Assembly (NCBI RefSeq): GCF_035916875.1
Contig: NZ_JAXUHN010000086.1
Location: forward strand, 1 to 64,000
Reading direction: 5' to 3'
Origin: Methylomicrobium sp035916875
GTDB lineage: Bacteria; Pseudomonadota; Gammaproteobacteria; Methylococcales; Methylomonadaceae
DNA: 64,000 nucleotides
Shown: positions 54,145 through 63,565 of the stretch, piece by piece
How the letters are laid out: the number at the start of each line of letters is the position of its first letter
Position numbering within the stretch: position 1 is the first letter of the stretch
Notes under the pieces: model-generated
What the model was told of the DNA's origin: nothing
The model's database searches: none
Seen by the model: only the letters and a program-made list of their open reading frames with translations
Translations under genes and position numbers: made by a program

Positions 54145-55340
54145 AAATAGGCACCGCATTATCGAACAGCGCCACCAAGGCCCTCTTGCTCGGCAGCGGA
54201 GAACTCGGCAAGGAACTGGTCATTTCGTTGCAGCGCTACGGCATTGAAGTGATCGCCGTGGACCGCTATGCGGATGCCCCCGCGATGCACGTCGCGCATC
54301 GCAGTCATGTAATCGACATGACCGATGGCGAGGCGGTCAAAAAAATCATCGCACTTGAAGCACCTGATTTCATCATTCCCGAAATCGAAGCGATCGCGAC
54401 CGATGCGCTCGCCGACATCGAACGGCAAGGCATCGGCACCGTCGTGCCGAATGCGCGCGCAATTCAATTAACGATGAACCGCGAAGGCATCCGCACGCTC
54501 GCCGCGGAAGAGCTCAAGCTGCCGACCTCCGCTTATGCATTCGCGGAAAGTTTCGCTGAGTTGAAAAACGCCGTCGATCAAAAAATAGGCTATCCTTGCT
54601 TCATTAAGCCGACGATGTCATCATCCGGCAAGGGCCAGTCGATGGTCAAAGGCCCCGAGCAATTGGAAGCGGCCTGGAACTATGCGAAAGCCAGCGGCCG
54701 GGTCGATACCGGCAAGGTGATCGTCGAAGCCAAGATCGATTTCGATTTCGAGATTACCTTGCTGACCGTGCGTGCGTTGAATCCAAACGGCGAGATCGAG
54801 ACCTATTTTTGCGCACCGATTGGTCACCGTCAGGAACACGGCGACTACCGCGAAAGCTGGCAGCCGCAGCCGATGACGTCCGCGGCGATTAAAGCATCGC
54901 AGGAGATTGCGTTTAAGGTCACCGGCGCGATCGGCGGACGCGGTATTTTTGGCGTCGAGTTGTTCGTGAAGGGCGATAATGTCTGGTTTAGTGAAGTAAG
55001 TCCCAGACCGCACGACACAGGTATGGCTACAATGATTACTCAACAACAGAATGAATTTGAACTGCATGCCCGAGCAATTCTTGGCTTGCCGGTCGATACC
55101 GGACTATTGAGAATCGGCGCGAGCGCCGTTATATTGAGCCGGGAAGAAGCCGTCGATGTGGTTTATGAAGGGCTCGCAGCCGCATTGAGCGTGCCGGGCA
55201 GCGAAATCCGTCTGTTCGGTAAACCGCGCGCCTTGGTCAACCGGCGCATGGGCGTAGCTTTGGCAAGCGCGGAAACAATAGAAGAAGCGAGAGAAAAAGC
55301 GGTTAAAGCCGCCAGCTTGGTCATTATCAATTCAGGATAA
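54141..55340 (+). CDS. purT: Phosphoribosylglycinamide formyltransferase 2
   Basis: This 399-residue ATP-grasp enzyme makes formyl-GAR from GAR, formate and ATP in purine synthesis. The N-terminal LLGSGELGKELVISLQRYGI is the first motif; CFIKPTMSSSGKGQSMVKGP near 155 binds ATP; EVSPRPHDTGMATMITQQ near 288 contributes metal-binding residues. The length is typical. Its ATG overlaps the stop of the MutS-like gene by 4 bases, an unusual partner for a purine gene. Confidence 0.95.
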   Translation: MKIGTALSNSATKALLLGSGELGKELVISLQRYGIEVIAVDRYADAPAMHVAHRSHVIDMTDGEAVKKIIALEAPDFIIPEIEAIATDALADIERQGIGTVVPNARAIQLTMNREGIRTLAAEELKLPTSAYAFAESFAELKNAVDQKIGYPCFIKPTMSSSGKGQSMVKGPEQLEAAWNYAKASGRVDTGKVIVEAKIDFDFEITLLTVRALNPNGEIETYFCAPIGHRQEHGDYRESWQPQPMTSAAIKASQEIAFKVTGAIGGRGIFGVELFVKGDNVWFSEVSPRPHDTGMATMITQQQNEFELHARAILGLPVDTGLLRIGASAVILSREEAVDVVYEGLAAALSVPGSEIRLFGKPRALVNRRMGVALASAETIEEAREKAVKAASLVIINSG

Positions 55341-55350
55341 AGGTGGAGTC

Positions 55351-55956
55351 ATGCTGAGATTAGCCACAGTTTTAATCACCCTAAGCATATCCGGTGAAGC
55401 GCTGGCCGACATTTATAAATATGTCGATAGTTCCGGCCGCACCTACTATACCAATATTAAATCTGAAAACACCCCGTACAAGCGCATCATGGTAACGAAA
55501 TCTTACTATTATGCTCGACCCGCTCCTGCCATGGCGGGTTACAGAAGCTACCTCGGAGACCAAAACAAGCGAAAATTCAGCGATCTGATCAATGAAGCGG
55601 CTTACCGTCATCAGGTCGATCCGAAACTGGTGCATGCAGTAATCCAGACTGAATCGGCCTATAACGCCGGCGCGGTTTCATCGGCCGGCGCGGTCGGCTT
55701 GATGCAGTTGATGCCGGACACCGCGAGGCGCTACGGCGTCGACGACCGCCGCAATCCGGATCAAAATATCGACGGCGGCACGCATTATTTGCGAGACCTG
55801 ATCCAAATGTTCAGTCCGAATCTGGAACTGGCTGTTGCCGCATATAATGCCGGCGAAAACGCGGTCATCAAACACAATTACTCGATTCCGCCATACCCCG
55901 AAACTCGCAACTATGTAAGGCAGGTTTTGGCGGCGTATAATCGCTTGTCTTTATAA
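55351..55956 (+). CDS. Lytic transglycosylase with N-terminal DUF4124
   Basis: This 201-residue exported enzyme cleaves peptidoglycan glycan strands to 1,6-anhydro ends. A signal peptide (MLRLATVLITLSISGEALA) is followed by DUF4124 (DIYKYVDSSGRTYYTN), then the SLT domain from about 75. Glu101 in IQTESAYNAGAVSSAGAVGL is the catalytic residue, with LMQLMPDTARRYGVDD and AVAAYNAGENAV as further family motifs. It starts 10 bases after purT and may be cotranscribed. Confidence 0.9.
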   Translation: MLRLATVLITLSISGEALADIYKYVDSSGRTYYTNIKSENTPYKRIMVTKSYYYARPAPAMAGYRSYLGDQNKRKFSDLINEAAYRHQVDPKLVHAVIQTESAYNAGAVSSAGAVGLMQLMPDTARRYGVDDRRNPDQNIDGGTHYLRDLIQMFSPNLELAVAAYNAGENAVIKHNYSIPPYPETRNYVRQVLAAYNRLSL

Positions 55957-56014
55957 AACTTACGCGCCCCGTTTTTAGACGAGCGCGGCAGGCAAAGGCG
56001 TTGAGTTTAGCCGT

Positions 56015-56686
56015 TCATCCCGAATGTGCCGAGTCATTGCCGACTTCGCCCTTCGACTCAAAAGAATCGGCCAGCGAAAGTGCCTTTGCCAACCAGCGCG
56101 TCATCAGCCAGCACGCTTGCTCCGGTGTCTGGCCGTAGGTCAACAAGCCGTCCCGATGCCCCAGCATTACAATTACACCCTGCCCCGGATGACTTTCAAC
56201 CAGTGCGCCAACCGCTTGCGCCATTGCCGGCGTTCCGTATGCGATGCCGGCCTCCACGCAAGGCAGTTTCAATGCTACGGCGTTCCGCCAGACACCCGGA
56301 CTATGGCCGTGCGCAACGCAACAAACCGTTGGGTTGGCACTGTAAACGGCCGCGTGCGTCAAGGCTTCCGACGAGGGCGGTAGCGGTCCTTCGGCAGAAA
56401 GATAATTCTGATCGGGGCGCGCCTGCAATACGCAAGCGTAGTGTGCAGCTGTCAACTGAGGAATATGCCCAGTTTGGGTGCCGGTGATCAAAAAGCTGCC
56501 CGCATCGAGACGAAGGCTTAAGTTTCCGTAGCCCAACCCGTCATAGCGCGCGCCATCCTGCCCGATCATTCCGAGCCGCCAGAGCAGGCTGCGCCAGGCG
56601 TTCAGCTCGGCAAAACCAGCCTCTATTCGGGCAGGCGCAACCTGATAATCCAGGCGGAATTTGATGACGCCTTCCTGTTCGGCCAT
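56015..56686 (-). CDS. Class II aldolase/adducin-family protein
   Basis: This 223-residue protein has the fold of class II aldolases: GYGNLSLRLDAGSFLITGTQ near 50, PPSSEALTHAAVYSANP near 103, the metal-binding HGHSP near 125 and a third His in MLGHRDGLLTYG near 173. Zinc-dependent members cleave or dehydrate sugar phosphates (fuculose-phosphate aldolase, MtnB). No methionine-salvage gene is nearby, so the substrate is open. It is the only minus-strand gene of this segment, convergent with the transglycosylase gene. Confidence 0.8.
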   Translation of the reverse strand: MAEQEGVIKFRLDYQVAPARIEAGFAELNAWRSLLWRLGMIGQDGARYDGLGYGNLSLRLDAGSFLITGTQTGHIPQLTAAHYACVLQARPDQNYLSAEGPLPPSSEALTHAAVYSANPTVCCVAHGHSPGVWRNAVALKLPCVEAGIAYGTPAMAQAVGALVESHPGQGVIVMLGHRDGLLTYGQTPEQACWLMTRWLAKALSLADSFESKGEVGNDSAHSG

Positions 56687-56883
56687 TGTGTCGGTTTACG
56701 TGTTTGGATAAGAAAATTATTTACGTCTGCTTTGCACAGAATTTGCGTCTACACTTGGAATACTAATCGGATTTTATCATCGATATAACAATCTCGATGA
56801 CTATAAAAATAGATACAAACAGCCCAATTTATCGTGGTTTACTGATGCCGCACGGCAAAGAGCTTAGGAGACTGTAATTTTCG

Positions 56884-59800
56884 ATGGAAAAGAGTAAACA
56901 CCATTTTGCAGTTGAAGAAGAACTTTGCAAAATCGAAAAGCAGTTAACTCTGGCTCAATCCGTGGCGGGCTTTGGCATTTGGGATTGGGATATTCAATCC
57001 GACCAGATTTCTCTCAGTCCCGCGTATTTAAAACAGCTCGGGCTTCCGGAAGATAGCCGGCAAAGCCATCAAGATTTTCTGGCTATGGTCCATCCGGACG
57101 ACAGAAGCATTATTGATAAACAACTACAAAACTCGTTAGCCGGAACGCAATCCGACGACGCGGTTGAGTTTCGACTGATCCGCGCGGATGGCGCTGAGCG
57201 CTGGTTTGCCTCCAAAGACCGGTTTATTTTTGAGAATGGCAAGCCTATCCGAGCGCTTGGCATCCTGGTCGACATCACCGGGCACAAACTGAAGGAAACC
57301 CGGATTCAGTTACTCAATCAAGTTTATGCGGCGGTAGCCCAAACTAATCGACTTGCAAGACACGCAAAGAACTCTAGCGAACTGTTTGATGCCGTATGCC
57401 GCATCGCGGTTGATCACGGAGGCATGAAAATGGCGTGGATCGGCAGAAATTATCCCGAAAATGACTGCATTGAAGTTATCGCTTGCCATGGCGCCCATCT
57501 GGACTATCTGGATGATATTGTTATTTCCGTAAGACCCGATATTCCTGAAGGACAGGGCCCTACCGGCACCGCGTTGCGTGAAGGGCGCGCGGTTCTGCTC
57601 CAGGATTTTTCTGAAAGTCCCACAACCATCCCATGGCAGGCTCGTTCCCTTGCCTCAGGCAATTGGCAAGCGAGCGCGGCATTTCCCATTGTGAGAAACG
57701 GGACGCCTTATGCCGTCCTGACTCTTTTCCACGCTGAAAAAAATGCCTTTAACGAACTGATCGTCAGCCTGTTGAATGTGATGGTTGACGAGATTGGTTT
57801 AGCGCTTGACGCCCTCGATGCCGAAACCGAACGTCAAAATATCCTGCGGGAGCTTCGTTATAGCGAAGAGCGATACCGTTTGTTGCTCAATTTAGTGCCC
57901 GATCAAATATGGATAGCACAACCCGATGGACGACTCGATTATGCCAACCAGCGAGCGCTCGATTATTTCGGCTTAAGCCTGGATGAAATGCTTGGTCATG
58001 GCTGGGAAAACATTGTCCACCTCGAAGATTACCCACGCGTATTAGCGGCTTTGTCGGAATCGCTGCTAACGGGTAAAAACTTCGAAGGAGAATACAGAAT
58101 CGTGCACCATTCCGGCGAATACCGCTGGTGTGCGGCCAGAGCGCATCCCTCGTTTGATGATGATGGCCATATCCAGAAGTGGTACGGCATTACCACCGAT
58201 ATTACCGAGCGAAAGCAAGCCGAGGAACGGCAACGGTTAACAGCCCGTATTTTTGATTCCACATTGGAAGGCATTATCGTCACCGACGCCTCTCATCATA
58301 TCATCGAGGTCAACGACGCCTTCATGCAGATCACCGGCTACACACGCGAGGACGTAATCGGAAAAACCCCCCGAATTTTGAAATCCTGTCATCATGGGCC
58401 GGAGTTTTATCAGGAAATGTGGCAGGCGATCAATAGAACGAGTCACTGGAGTGGAGAAATCTGGAATCGCCGTAAAGACGGCGAGGTGTATCCGGAATGG
58501 ACCACGATTTCGGCCATAACCGATGATAACGGCAAGGTCAGTCATTACGTCGGGATTTCATCAGATATTACCCTGCTGAAACAACATGAACAGCAACTCG
58601 AGTTCATGGCGCATTATGATCCGTTGACCGGCATACCCAATCGCGTATTGCTCGTTGATCGCATGCAATTAGCTCTGGCGCGGGCACGCCGCGAACACAA
58701 TCTGCTGGCGGTTTGCTATCTGGATTTGGACGGCTTTAAGCCGATTAATGACACCTATGGCCACGATTCGGGGGACATCGTGTTGATTGAAATTGCCAAC
58801 AGGCTCAGCCACTCCTTACGCGGCGCGGATACCGTGGCGCGACTGGGCGGCGATGAATTCGTCATTCTATTGCAGGGAATCGAGAATGTCGAGGACTGCC
58901 AGAACAGCCTGAATAGGCTGATATCGATTATCGCTCAAACCATTTTTCTTCAAGGCCAACCTTTTATATTCACCGCCAGCATTGGCGTCACACTTTATCC
59001 TCAAGATAATGAAGATCCCGATACGTTGATTCGCCATGCCGACCAAGCCATGTATCTTGCCAAAAAATTAGGAAAAAATCGTTACCATATTTTCGATCCG
59101 GCCGAAGATGTTCTGCTCAAAACGCATATCGAGAAAATATCGATAATAGAACAAGGGTTTATTGATCAGCAATTCGAAATGTACTATCAACCTAAGGTAG
59201 CATTGGACCAATCACATATCGTGGGGGCTGAAGCGCTGATCCGTTGGCGTCACCCAGAGCGCGGTCTATTGCCGCCCAACGAATTTCTGCCCTTGATTGA
59301 AAACACCCCGTTGGATATTCAGATTGGCGAGTGGGTCATCAGTACGGTGTTGACGCAAATGGAACGCTGGCGTCACGAAGGACTTGCACTTGAAATCAGC
59401 TTCAATATCTCGGCGAATCATTTGCAATCACCGGAGTTCGTATCCAAATTAAAACAACAACTGGCGCTTTATCCCGATTTGCCGCCACATCAACTGCAAA
59501 TCGAAATATTAGAGACCGCGGCCTTAAGCGACATTGCAAAGGTATTAGGCATTATCAAAACTTGCGCGGCAATGGGAATCAGTTTTGCACTGGATGATTT
59601 CGGCACCGGTTATTCTTCTTTGGCTTATTTGCGTAGATTGCCGTTCAATACGATCAAAATAGATAAGAGCTTTGTGCGGGACATGCTGATAAATTCCGAT
59701 GACCGCGCCATTGTGCAAGGTGTTATCGCCTTGGCCGAAACCTTTAGTCGGGCCACGGTCGCTGAAGGAGTCGAAACCCAAGCTCACATGATCGCCTTAC

Positions 59801-59889
59801 GGGACATGGGCTGCGACATTGCGCAGGGCTATGGCATTGCCCGCCCGATGCCGGCAAACGAATTCTTGTCGTGGTGTCGGAATTTTTGA
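56884..59889 (+). CDS. PAS-GAF-PAS-PAS-GGDEF-EAL cyclic-di-GMP protein
   Basis: This 1001-residue protein makes and/or breaks cyclic di-GMP. Order: PAS (about 20-135), GAF (about 140-310), PAS (about 325-445), PAS (about 455-570), GGDEF (about 575-740) with intact GGDEF at 656, EAL (about 755-1001). EAL residues look active: AEALIRWRHPERG near 782, SFNISANHLQ, EILETAAL, DDFGTGYSSLAYL, TIKIDKSF and AEGVET. No membrane segment or signal is seen, so it senses a cytoplasmic ligand. Possible target: the polysaccharide locus, but nothing shows a direct link. Confidence 0.95.
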   Translation: MEKSKHHFAVEEELCKIEKQLTLAQSVAGFGIWDWDIQSDQISLSPAYLKQLGLPEDSRQSHQDFLAMVHPDDRSIIDKQLQNSLAGTQSDDAVEFRLIRADGAERWFASKDRFIFENGKPIRALGILVDITGHKLKETRIQLLNQVYAAVAQTNRLARHAKNSSELFDAVCRIAVDHGGMKMAWIGRNYPENDCIEVIACHGAHLDYLDDIVISVRPDIPEGQGPTGTALREGRAVLLQDFSESPTTIPWQARSLASGNWQASAAFPIVRNGTPYAVLTLFHAEKNAFNELIVSLLNVMVDEIGLALDALDAETERQNILRELRYSEERYRLLLNLVPDQIWIAQPDGRLDYANQRALDYFGLSLDEMLGHGWENIVHLEDYPRVLAALSESLLTGKNFEGEYRIVHHSGEYRWCAARAHPSFDDDGHIQKWYGITTDITERKQAEERQRLTARIFDSTLEGIIVTDASHHIIEVNDAFMQITGYTREDVIGKTPRILKSCHHGPEFYQEMWQAINRTSHWSGEIWNRRKDGEVYPEWTTISAITDDNGKVSHYVGISSDITLLKQHEQQLEFMAHYDPLTGIPNRVLLVDRMQLALARARREHNLLAVCYLDLDGFKPINDTYGHDSGDIVLIEIANRLSHSLRGADTVARLGGDEFVILLQGIENVEDCQNSLNRLISIIAQTIFLQGQPFIFTASIGVTLYPQDNEDPDTLIRHADQAMYLAKKLGKNRYHIFDPAEDVLLKTHIEKISIIEQGFIDQQFEMYYQPKVALDQSHIVGAEALIRWRHPERGLLPPNEFLPLIENTPLDIQIGEWVISTVLTQMERWRHEGLALEISFNISANHLQSPEFVSKLKQQLALYPDLPPHQLQIEILETAALSDIAKVLGIIKTCAAMGISFALDDFGTGYSSLAYLRRLPFNTIKIDKSFVRDMLINSDDRAIVQGVIALAETFSRATVAEGVETQAHMIALRDMGCDIAQGYGIARPMPANEFLSWCRNF

Positions 59890-60326
59890 ATTTAAACGAA
59901 TTCGGTAATTTGCTTGCCATCCGATTATTGTAGGCATCGCAATCCACCCTTAAATATTGAAACTTTTTACTGCGAGAGCGAAGCCCGTTGCCATCGTTCG
60001 GCGCAACGCGAACTTCTGGCCGAGAAGGTCGCCAAACTGAAGAACGAATGCCTGAATACAGAAGGCATACAACCATATAGGGAGGAAATTCCTCAGACCT
60101 GAGTCCTCCATTGTCGCCTCGCAAAGAGGCTGCGCAATCGAAAAAGTCCCGACATGGACATTCTCGGTAGGCTTTCGTACAATGCGGTCAGAGGAAATGG
60201 GTTTTTCTCGATGTCTGCCGGTATACGGCACGGCCTCCTTAATTCTTCTGCGCTTTGCCGGCGTTTTTGGCCCTCGATAGTCGCCAAGAACAATTTCGAT
60301 TGTCCGTAATAGCGAGTCAAGCAGCG
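59890..60326. other. 437-base gap with no convincing gene
   Basis: Short frames exist on both strands, but none has a motif, a ribosome site or codon use like its neighbours. It probably contains the promoter for the membrane protein gene that begins at 60327. Confidence 0.4.
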
Positions 60327-61271
60327 ATGACAACAACCAAGAAATTGAAATGGCTATTGGTTCTGGTCCTGATTTTCGGCGGGTTCGCGGTCTATAAATT
60401 TTTCGGCGTCCTAGCGACCGATCTGTCGCTCAAGGAATATACCTGGCTATTCAAAATCGTTTCGGAATTTGGCCTGTTCCTGTCGGTGATTATTTCGGTC
60501 GGCTATGTGCATCATTGGCTGATCGCGGAGGAAGAGCACCGGGAATCGGAAAAGAACTTGCGCGCGACTCTCGAAACGTATGTAAATAATGTTCTATTCA
60601 ATTCGGTTAAACGCGGCTTTTTGGGAATCACCAATAAGGAATTCGATTTCAGCCAGATCATGTCCGGTTTAAAACCCGGCGACTATGTGTATTGGATGAT
60701 CACATTCGATCCCCGCTTCAAAAATAAGTCGCGGGAACTGGAAAATGCGATCAAAAACGGCGTGCATTTCCGCCTGATGATTTTGAAAGCCGGAAGCCGA
60801 ATCGGCGAATTGCGAGCCACCGAAGCCGCTGGTTTCAATCCGCATGAGTTTAACGAATACAGCAAGTTATTTAAGGTGTCGCTGGAAGATGTGATCGGGC
60901 GCATCGACGACTCGATCAAAGGCTCCATCGGCGTTTTCATTTATGACGGCCTGCCCTGTATTCCGTTTTTCATCATCATTCGGAACGAGTCGAAAAAGGT
61001 CTCGGTTTACAACAGCTTTTATCTGACAGAGCCGGTTTCGAAAATGCCTTATCTGAACTGGGAAACTGTCTTGAAACTCGGCAACCAGAGCGCTTTTGAG
61101 TCGGACGACTGGAATTTAGCCGATCTGTTTTTTGACTATTTCAAGACAAGATGGGAAATAGAGAAATCCAGATTAGATACAGACGACAGGGCTGGGCAGA
61201 ACGAGTCCGATGATTTTATCTGTGCTCCTGCTTCGGCCAAGAAGCTTTGTTCGACGCTTTATAACGAATAG
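60327..61271 (+). CDS. Uncharacterised membrane-anchored protein
   Basis: I do not recognise this 314-residue protein. The start is placed at the ATG at 60327 (MTTTKKLKWLLVLVLIFGGF), because the longer frame from 60255 adds a hydrophilic, non-conserved piece. Two transmembrane helices (about 8-26 and 45-64) are followed by a short coiled part and a cytoplasmic alpha/beta domain (DYVYWMITFDPRFKNKSREL, then FRLMILKAGSRIGELRA and IYDGLPCIPFFIIIRNESKK). That pattern loosely recalls the phospholipase-D-like fold, but no HxK motif is visible. Neighbours give no hint. Confidence 0.6.
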   Translation: MTTTKKLKWLLVLVLIFGGFAVYKFFGVLATDLSLKEYTWLFKIVSEFGLFLSVIISVGYVHHWLIAEEEHRESEKNLRATLETYVNNVLFNSVKRGFLGITNKEFDFSQIMSGLKPGDYVYWMITFDPRFKNKSRELENAIKNGVHFRLMILKAGSRIGELRATEAAGFNPHEFNEYSKLFKVSLEDVIGRIDDSIKGSIGVFIYDGLPCIPFFIIIRNESKKVSVYNSFYLTEPVSKMPYLNWETVLKLGNQSAFESDDWNLADLFFDYFKTRWEIEKSRLDTDDRAGQNESDDFICAPASAKKLCSTLYNE

Positions 61272-61316
61272 CAACCGTGGCGGCGCAATTTCTCGTTTTA
61301 CTTGATGGATTTTAGT

Positions 61317-61991
61317 ATGTTTGAATTATATCTCGATACCGCCGACATCGGCCAAATCGCACGTTTCAGCGCCTGCCTGCCGGTACATGGCATCACCACC
61401 AATCCGTCCATTTTGGCCAAAGCGGGTATCGGGCTCACTGAATTGCTGCCGAAGGTTACCGAGGCATTGGGAAAACAGGGCAGAATTCATGTGCAGGTGG
61501 TCGGCGAAAGCGCGGACGCAATGGTCAAGGAAGCCTTGCGCTTGCAGGAATTGCCTTATGACATCATCGTGAAGGTGCCGGCGACAGAGATTGGCCTGGC
61601 CGCGATCAAACAAATGAACGCGCGAGACATCCCGGTACTGGCGACCGCGATTTATAGCGTGCAGCAGGGGTTTCTGGCTGCATTGTGCGGCGCCGATTAC
61701 CTGGCGCCTTATGTGAACCGGATCGACGCGATCGGCGCGAATGGCGTCGGCGTAGTCGCCGACTTGCAGTTACTGCTCGACCGTCATGGCGTACCTTGTA
61801 AGCTGTTGCCGGCCAGTTTCAAAAATACCCAGCAGGTGCTGGAGGTATTGAAGGCCGGCGTCGCGTCGATCACACTGCCGGTCGAGGTAGCGTCCGAACT
61901 GTTTGCACATCCGTCCGTGCAGCCGGCGGTGAATCGCTTCACCGAAGACTGGCAGGAAGCCTTCGGGCGAACATTATCATTTGAAAGCTAA
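61317..61991 (+). CDS. fsa: Fructose-6-phosphate aldolase / transaldolase-like protein
   Basis: This 224-residue (beta/alpha)8 enzyme belongs to the small transaldolase subfamily (FSA/TalC), forming or cleaving fructose 6-phosphate with dihydroxyacetone, or acting as a transaldolase. FELYLDTADIGQIARFS is the typical start, so the ATG at 61317 is chosen over the TTG at 61302 or ATG at 61305. The Schiff-base Lys is in IIVKVPATEIGLAAIK near residue 84, and YLAPYVNRIDAIG near 128 contains the tyrosine seen in FSA rather than Phe of true transaldolases. Confidence 0.85.
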   Translation: MFELYLDTADIGQIARFSACLPVHGITTNPSILAKAGIGLTELLPKVTEALGKQGRIHVQVVGESADAMVKEALRLQELPYDIIVKVPATEIGLAAIKQMNARDIPVLATAIYSVQQGFLAALCGADYLAPYVNRIDAIGANGVGVVADLQLLLDRHGVPCKLLPASFKNTQQVLEVLKAGVASITLPVEVASELFAHPSVQPAVNRFTEDWQEAFGRTLSFES

Positions 61992-62147
61992 AGAGCCACC
62001 TGCCGAAATCGGAATCGTCCTTTCAGGATCTTCTAAAACGGTTTCTGCAAGAACTCAACCGTTAAATAAAAAAGGCGGCGCCTCCCTGCCCCGCTTCAAC
62101 GGCATCATTTCGAATACGCCGTTATATCACTCCATCTCCCTTATCAG

Positions 62148-63188
62148 CTAATGATTCAGTTGCAGAACGTTTACGTGACTCCAGATGGCCTCGATGAAAT
62201 CATCATCGAGCGGCGGCATGCCGCTGAGTATCCAGCGCACCAGGATTTTAGCGACACCCGGATAAGTAACTCTGACTCGGCGCGGATTTTCGAGCCAATG
62301 GGCAATCGTCTTCGCATCGAGCTCGCTCATGATATGTCCGTAGCCGAGCTGTTTTAGCGCGGCGGCATTCGAGATTTGTTCCAACTGTGAATGCAGCGGC
62401 TTGATCAGGATTTTCTTGCCCAATTGCAGCGCTTCGCTGATCAATTCAAAACCGGCATTGCTGATGATCCCCGCGCAATCATGAAGATCGTTATGAAAAC
62501 CGGCGCGCGATAAAGGTTTGATCCTGATATGCTCGGAAGGCGAGGACATCGCCACTGGTGTATAGATAAAAAAATCAAAAGTTTTGAATGGCGCGAGCAG
62601 CTTCACCACATCGCTCGGATTCTCAAACGGCAGATACACGACGATCTTGTTCGCGACCCCATGCTCCGGCGGCTCATTCAACGCAATGATCGGCGGCAAG
62701 ATCGGCTGCCCGAAATGATGCCAGTGCAGGCCGATATTTTGCCGAGTCGGAGCGAAATACTTCATCACGCTTTCGGCGATGAAATCGCCGCCTTCCCGCG
62801 GTATGCGGTGATTGAACGCATACTGATGACCGATGCCCAGGACCCTTTTTTTTCTGAGCCTGGCCGCCCAGGCAGTGATCGGTTCGAAATCGCTGAGCAC
62901 CAGATCATATCCATTAAAATCCAGGACTTTAACTTCTTTGATGAAATTGATCGGGCGGGTATCCAATGCCGTTTTCAGATAGCTGACATCTCCGTTCTGG
63001 GTATGAAAGGTCAACCCTTTCATTGCCTGGTAACCGTTGAAAACCTCCATGTCGAAATATTTAGCCGCGTCCCGGCCGCTAAACAAATACGTCACGTCGA
63101 CGCCAGCTTCGGCAAAGGCTTTGGCCATTTCGCGCGCGCGCGTGATATGACCGTTGCCGGTACCCTGCACACCGTAAAATATTTTCAT
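62148..63188 (-). CDS. Glycosyltransferase of the MJ1255/VC2487 family
   Basis: This 346-residue GT-B protein begins MKIFYGVQGTGNGHITRARE, the glycine-rich loop of the family, and has IISNAGFELISEALQLGKKI near 243 where nucleotide-sugar-binding residues lie. Members are annotated as glycosyltransferases of unknown substrate. No signal or membrane helix is seen. It stands alone on the minus strand between the fsa gene and the EAL gene, not in a polysaccharide locus. Confidence 0.75.
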   Translation of the reverse strand: MKIFYGVQGTGNGHITRAREMAKAFAEAGVDVTYLFSGRDAAKYFDMEVFNGYQAMKGLTFHTQNGDVSYLKTALDTRPINFIKEVKVLDFNGYDLVLSDFEPITAWAARLRKKRVLGIGHQYAFNHRIPREGGDFIAESVMKYFAPTRQNIGLHWHHFGQPILPPIIALNEPPEHGVANKIVVYLPFENPSDVVKLLAPFKTFDFFIYTPVAMSSPSEHIRIKPLSRAGFHNDLHDCAGIISNAGFELISEALQLGKKILIKPLHSQLEQISNAAALKQLGYGHIMSELDAKTIAHWLENPRRVRVTYPGVAKILVRWILSGMPPLDDDFIEAIWSHVNVLQLNH

Positions 63189-63565
63189 GCGCCTTTATTT
63201 TCCCTTTGCACCGGACAATCCTTCGGCTTCGCTGCCTTGCAGCCCATGGCCCCTAAGGGCGCATCCGATAGCCGGACGGTACGATAATGTAATGCCATAT
63301 CTGCGTGCTCATTTCAGGTTTAAACCTTCGCTAAAATAGCAAGCGATTGTTACAAGACATTAACCGTTCAGTGACGGTTTGATGAAAAGGGCAAGGGCCT
63401 CCGATGAGCCGACTAGGAACGGACTATCGACGACGCGCAACGGAAAACCGGCATTGCCGCGCCAGAGCATCGGAACGATGCTAAATGGTGATATTGAACC
63501 TCGCAGGCACTTCTAAAAAAACCAGTAACTGTCGGAATAGGTTTGAAACACTACCCAAGACAAAA
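63189..63565. other. 377-base gap
   Basis: No gene fits. An AACCGTTCAGTGACGGTT palindrome (63362-63379) with no T-run may be an operator or a REP-type element. Confidence 0.35.

Noticed and set aside
59914..60336. Short frames on both strands upstream of the membrane protein gene
   Set aside because: No motif, no ribosome site and unlike codon use; the minus-strand frame overlaps the start of the next gene.
62037..62063. Inverted repeat AACGGTT / AACCGTT after the fsa gene as terminator
   Set aside because: It is followed by A residues, not T, on the plus strand, and the loop is 13 bases; for the minus-strand gene it lies well downstream and is short, so a terminator call is not supported.
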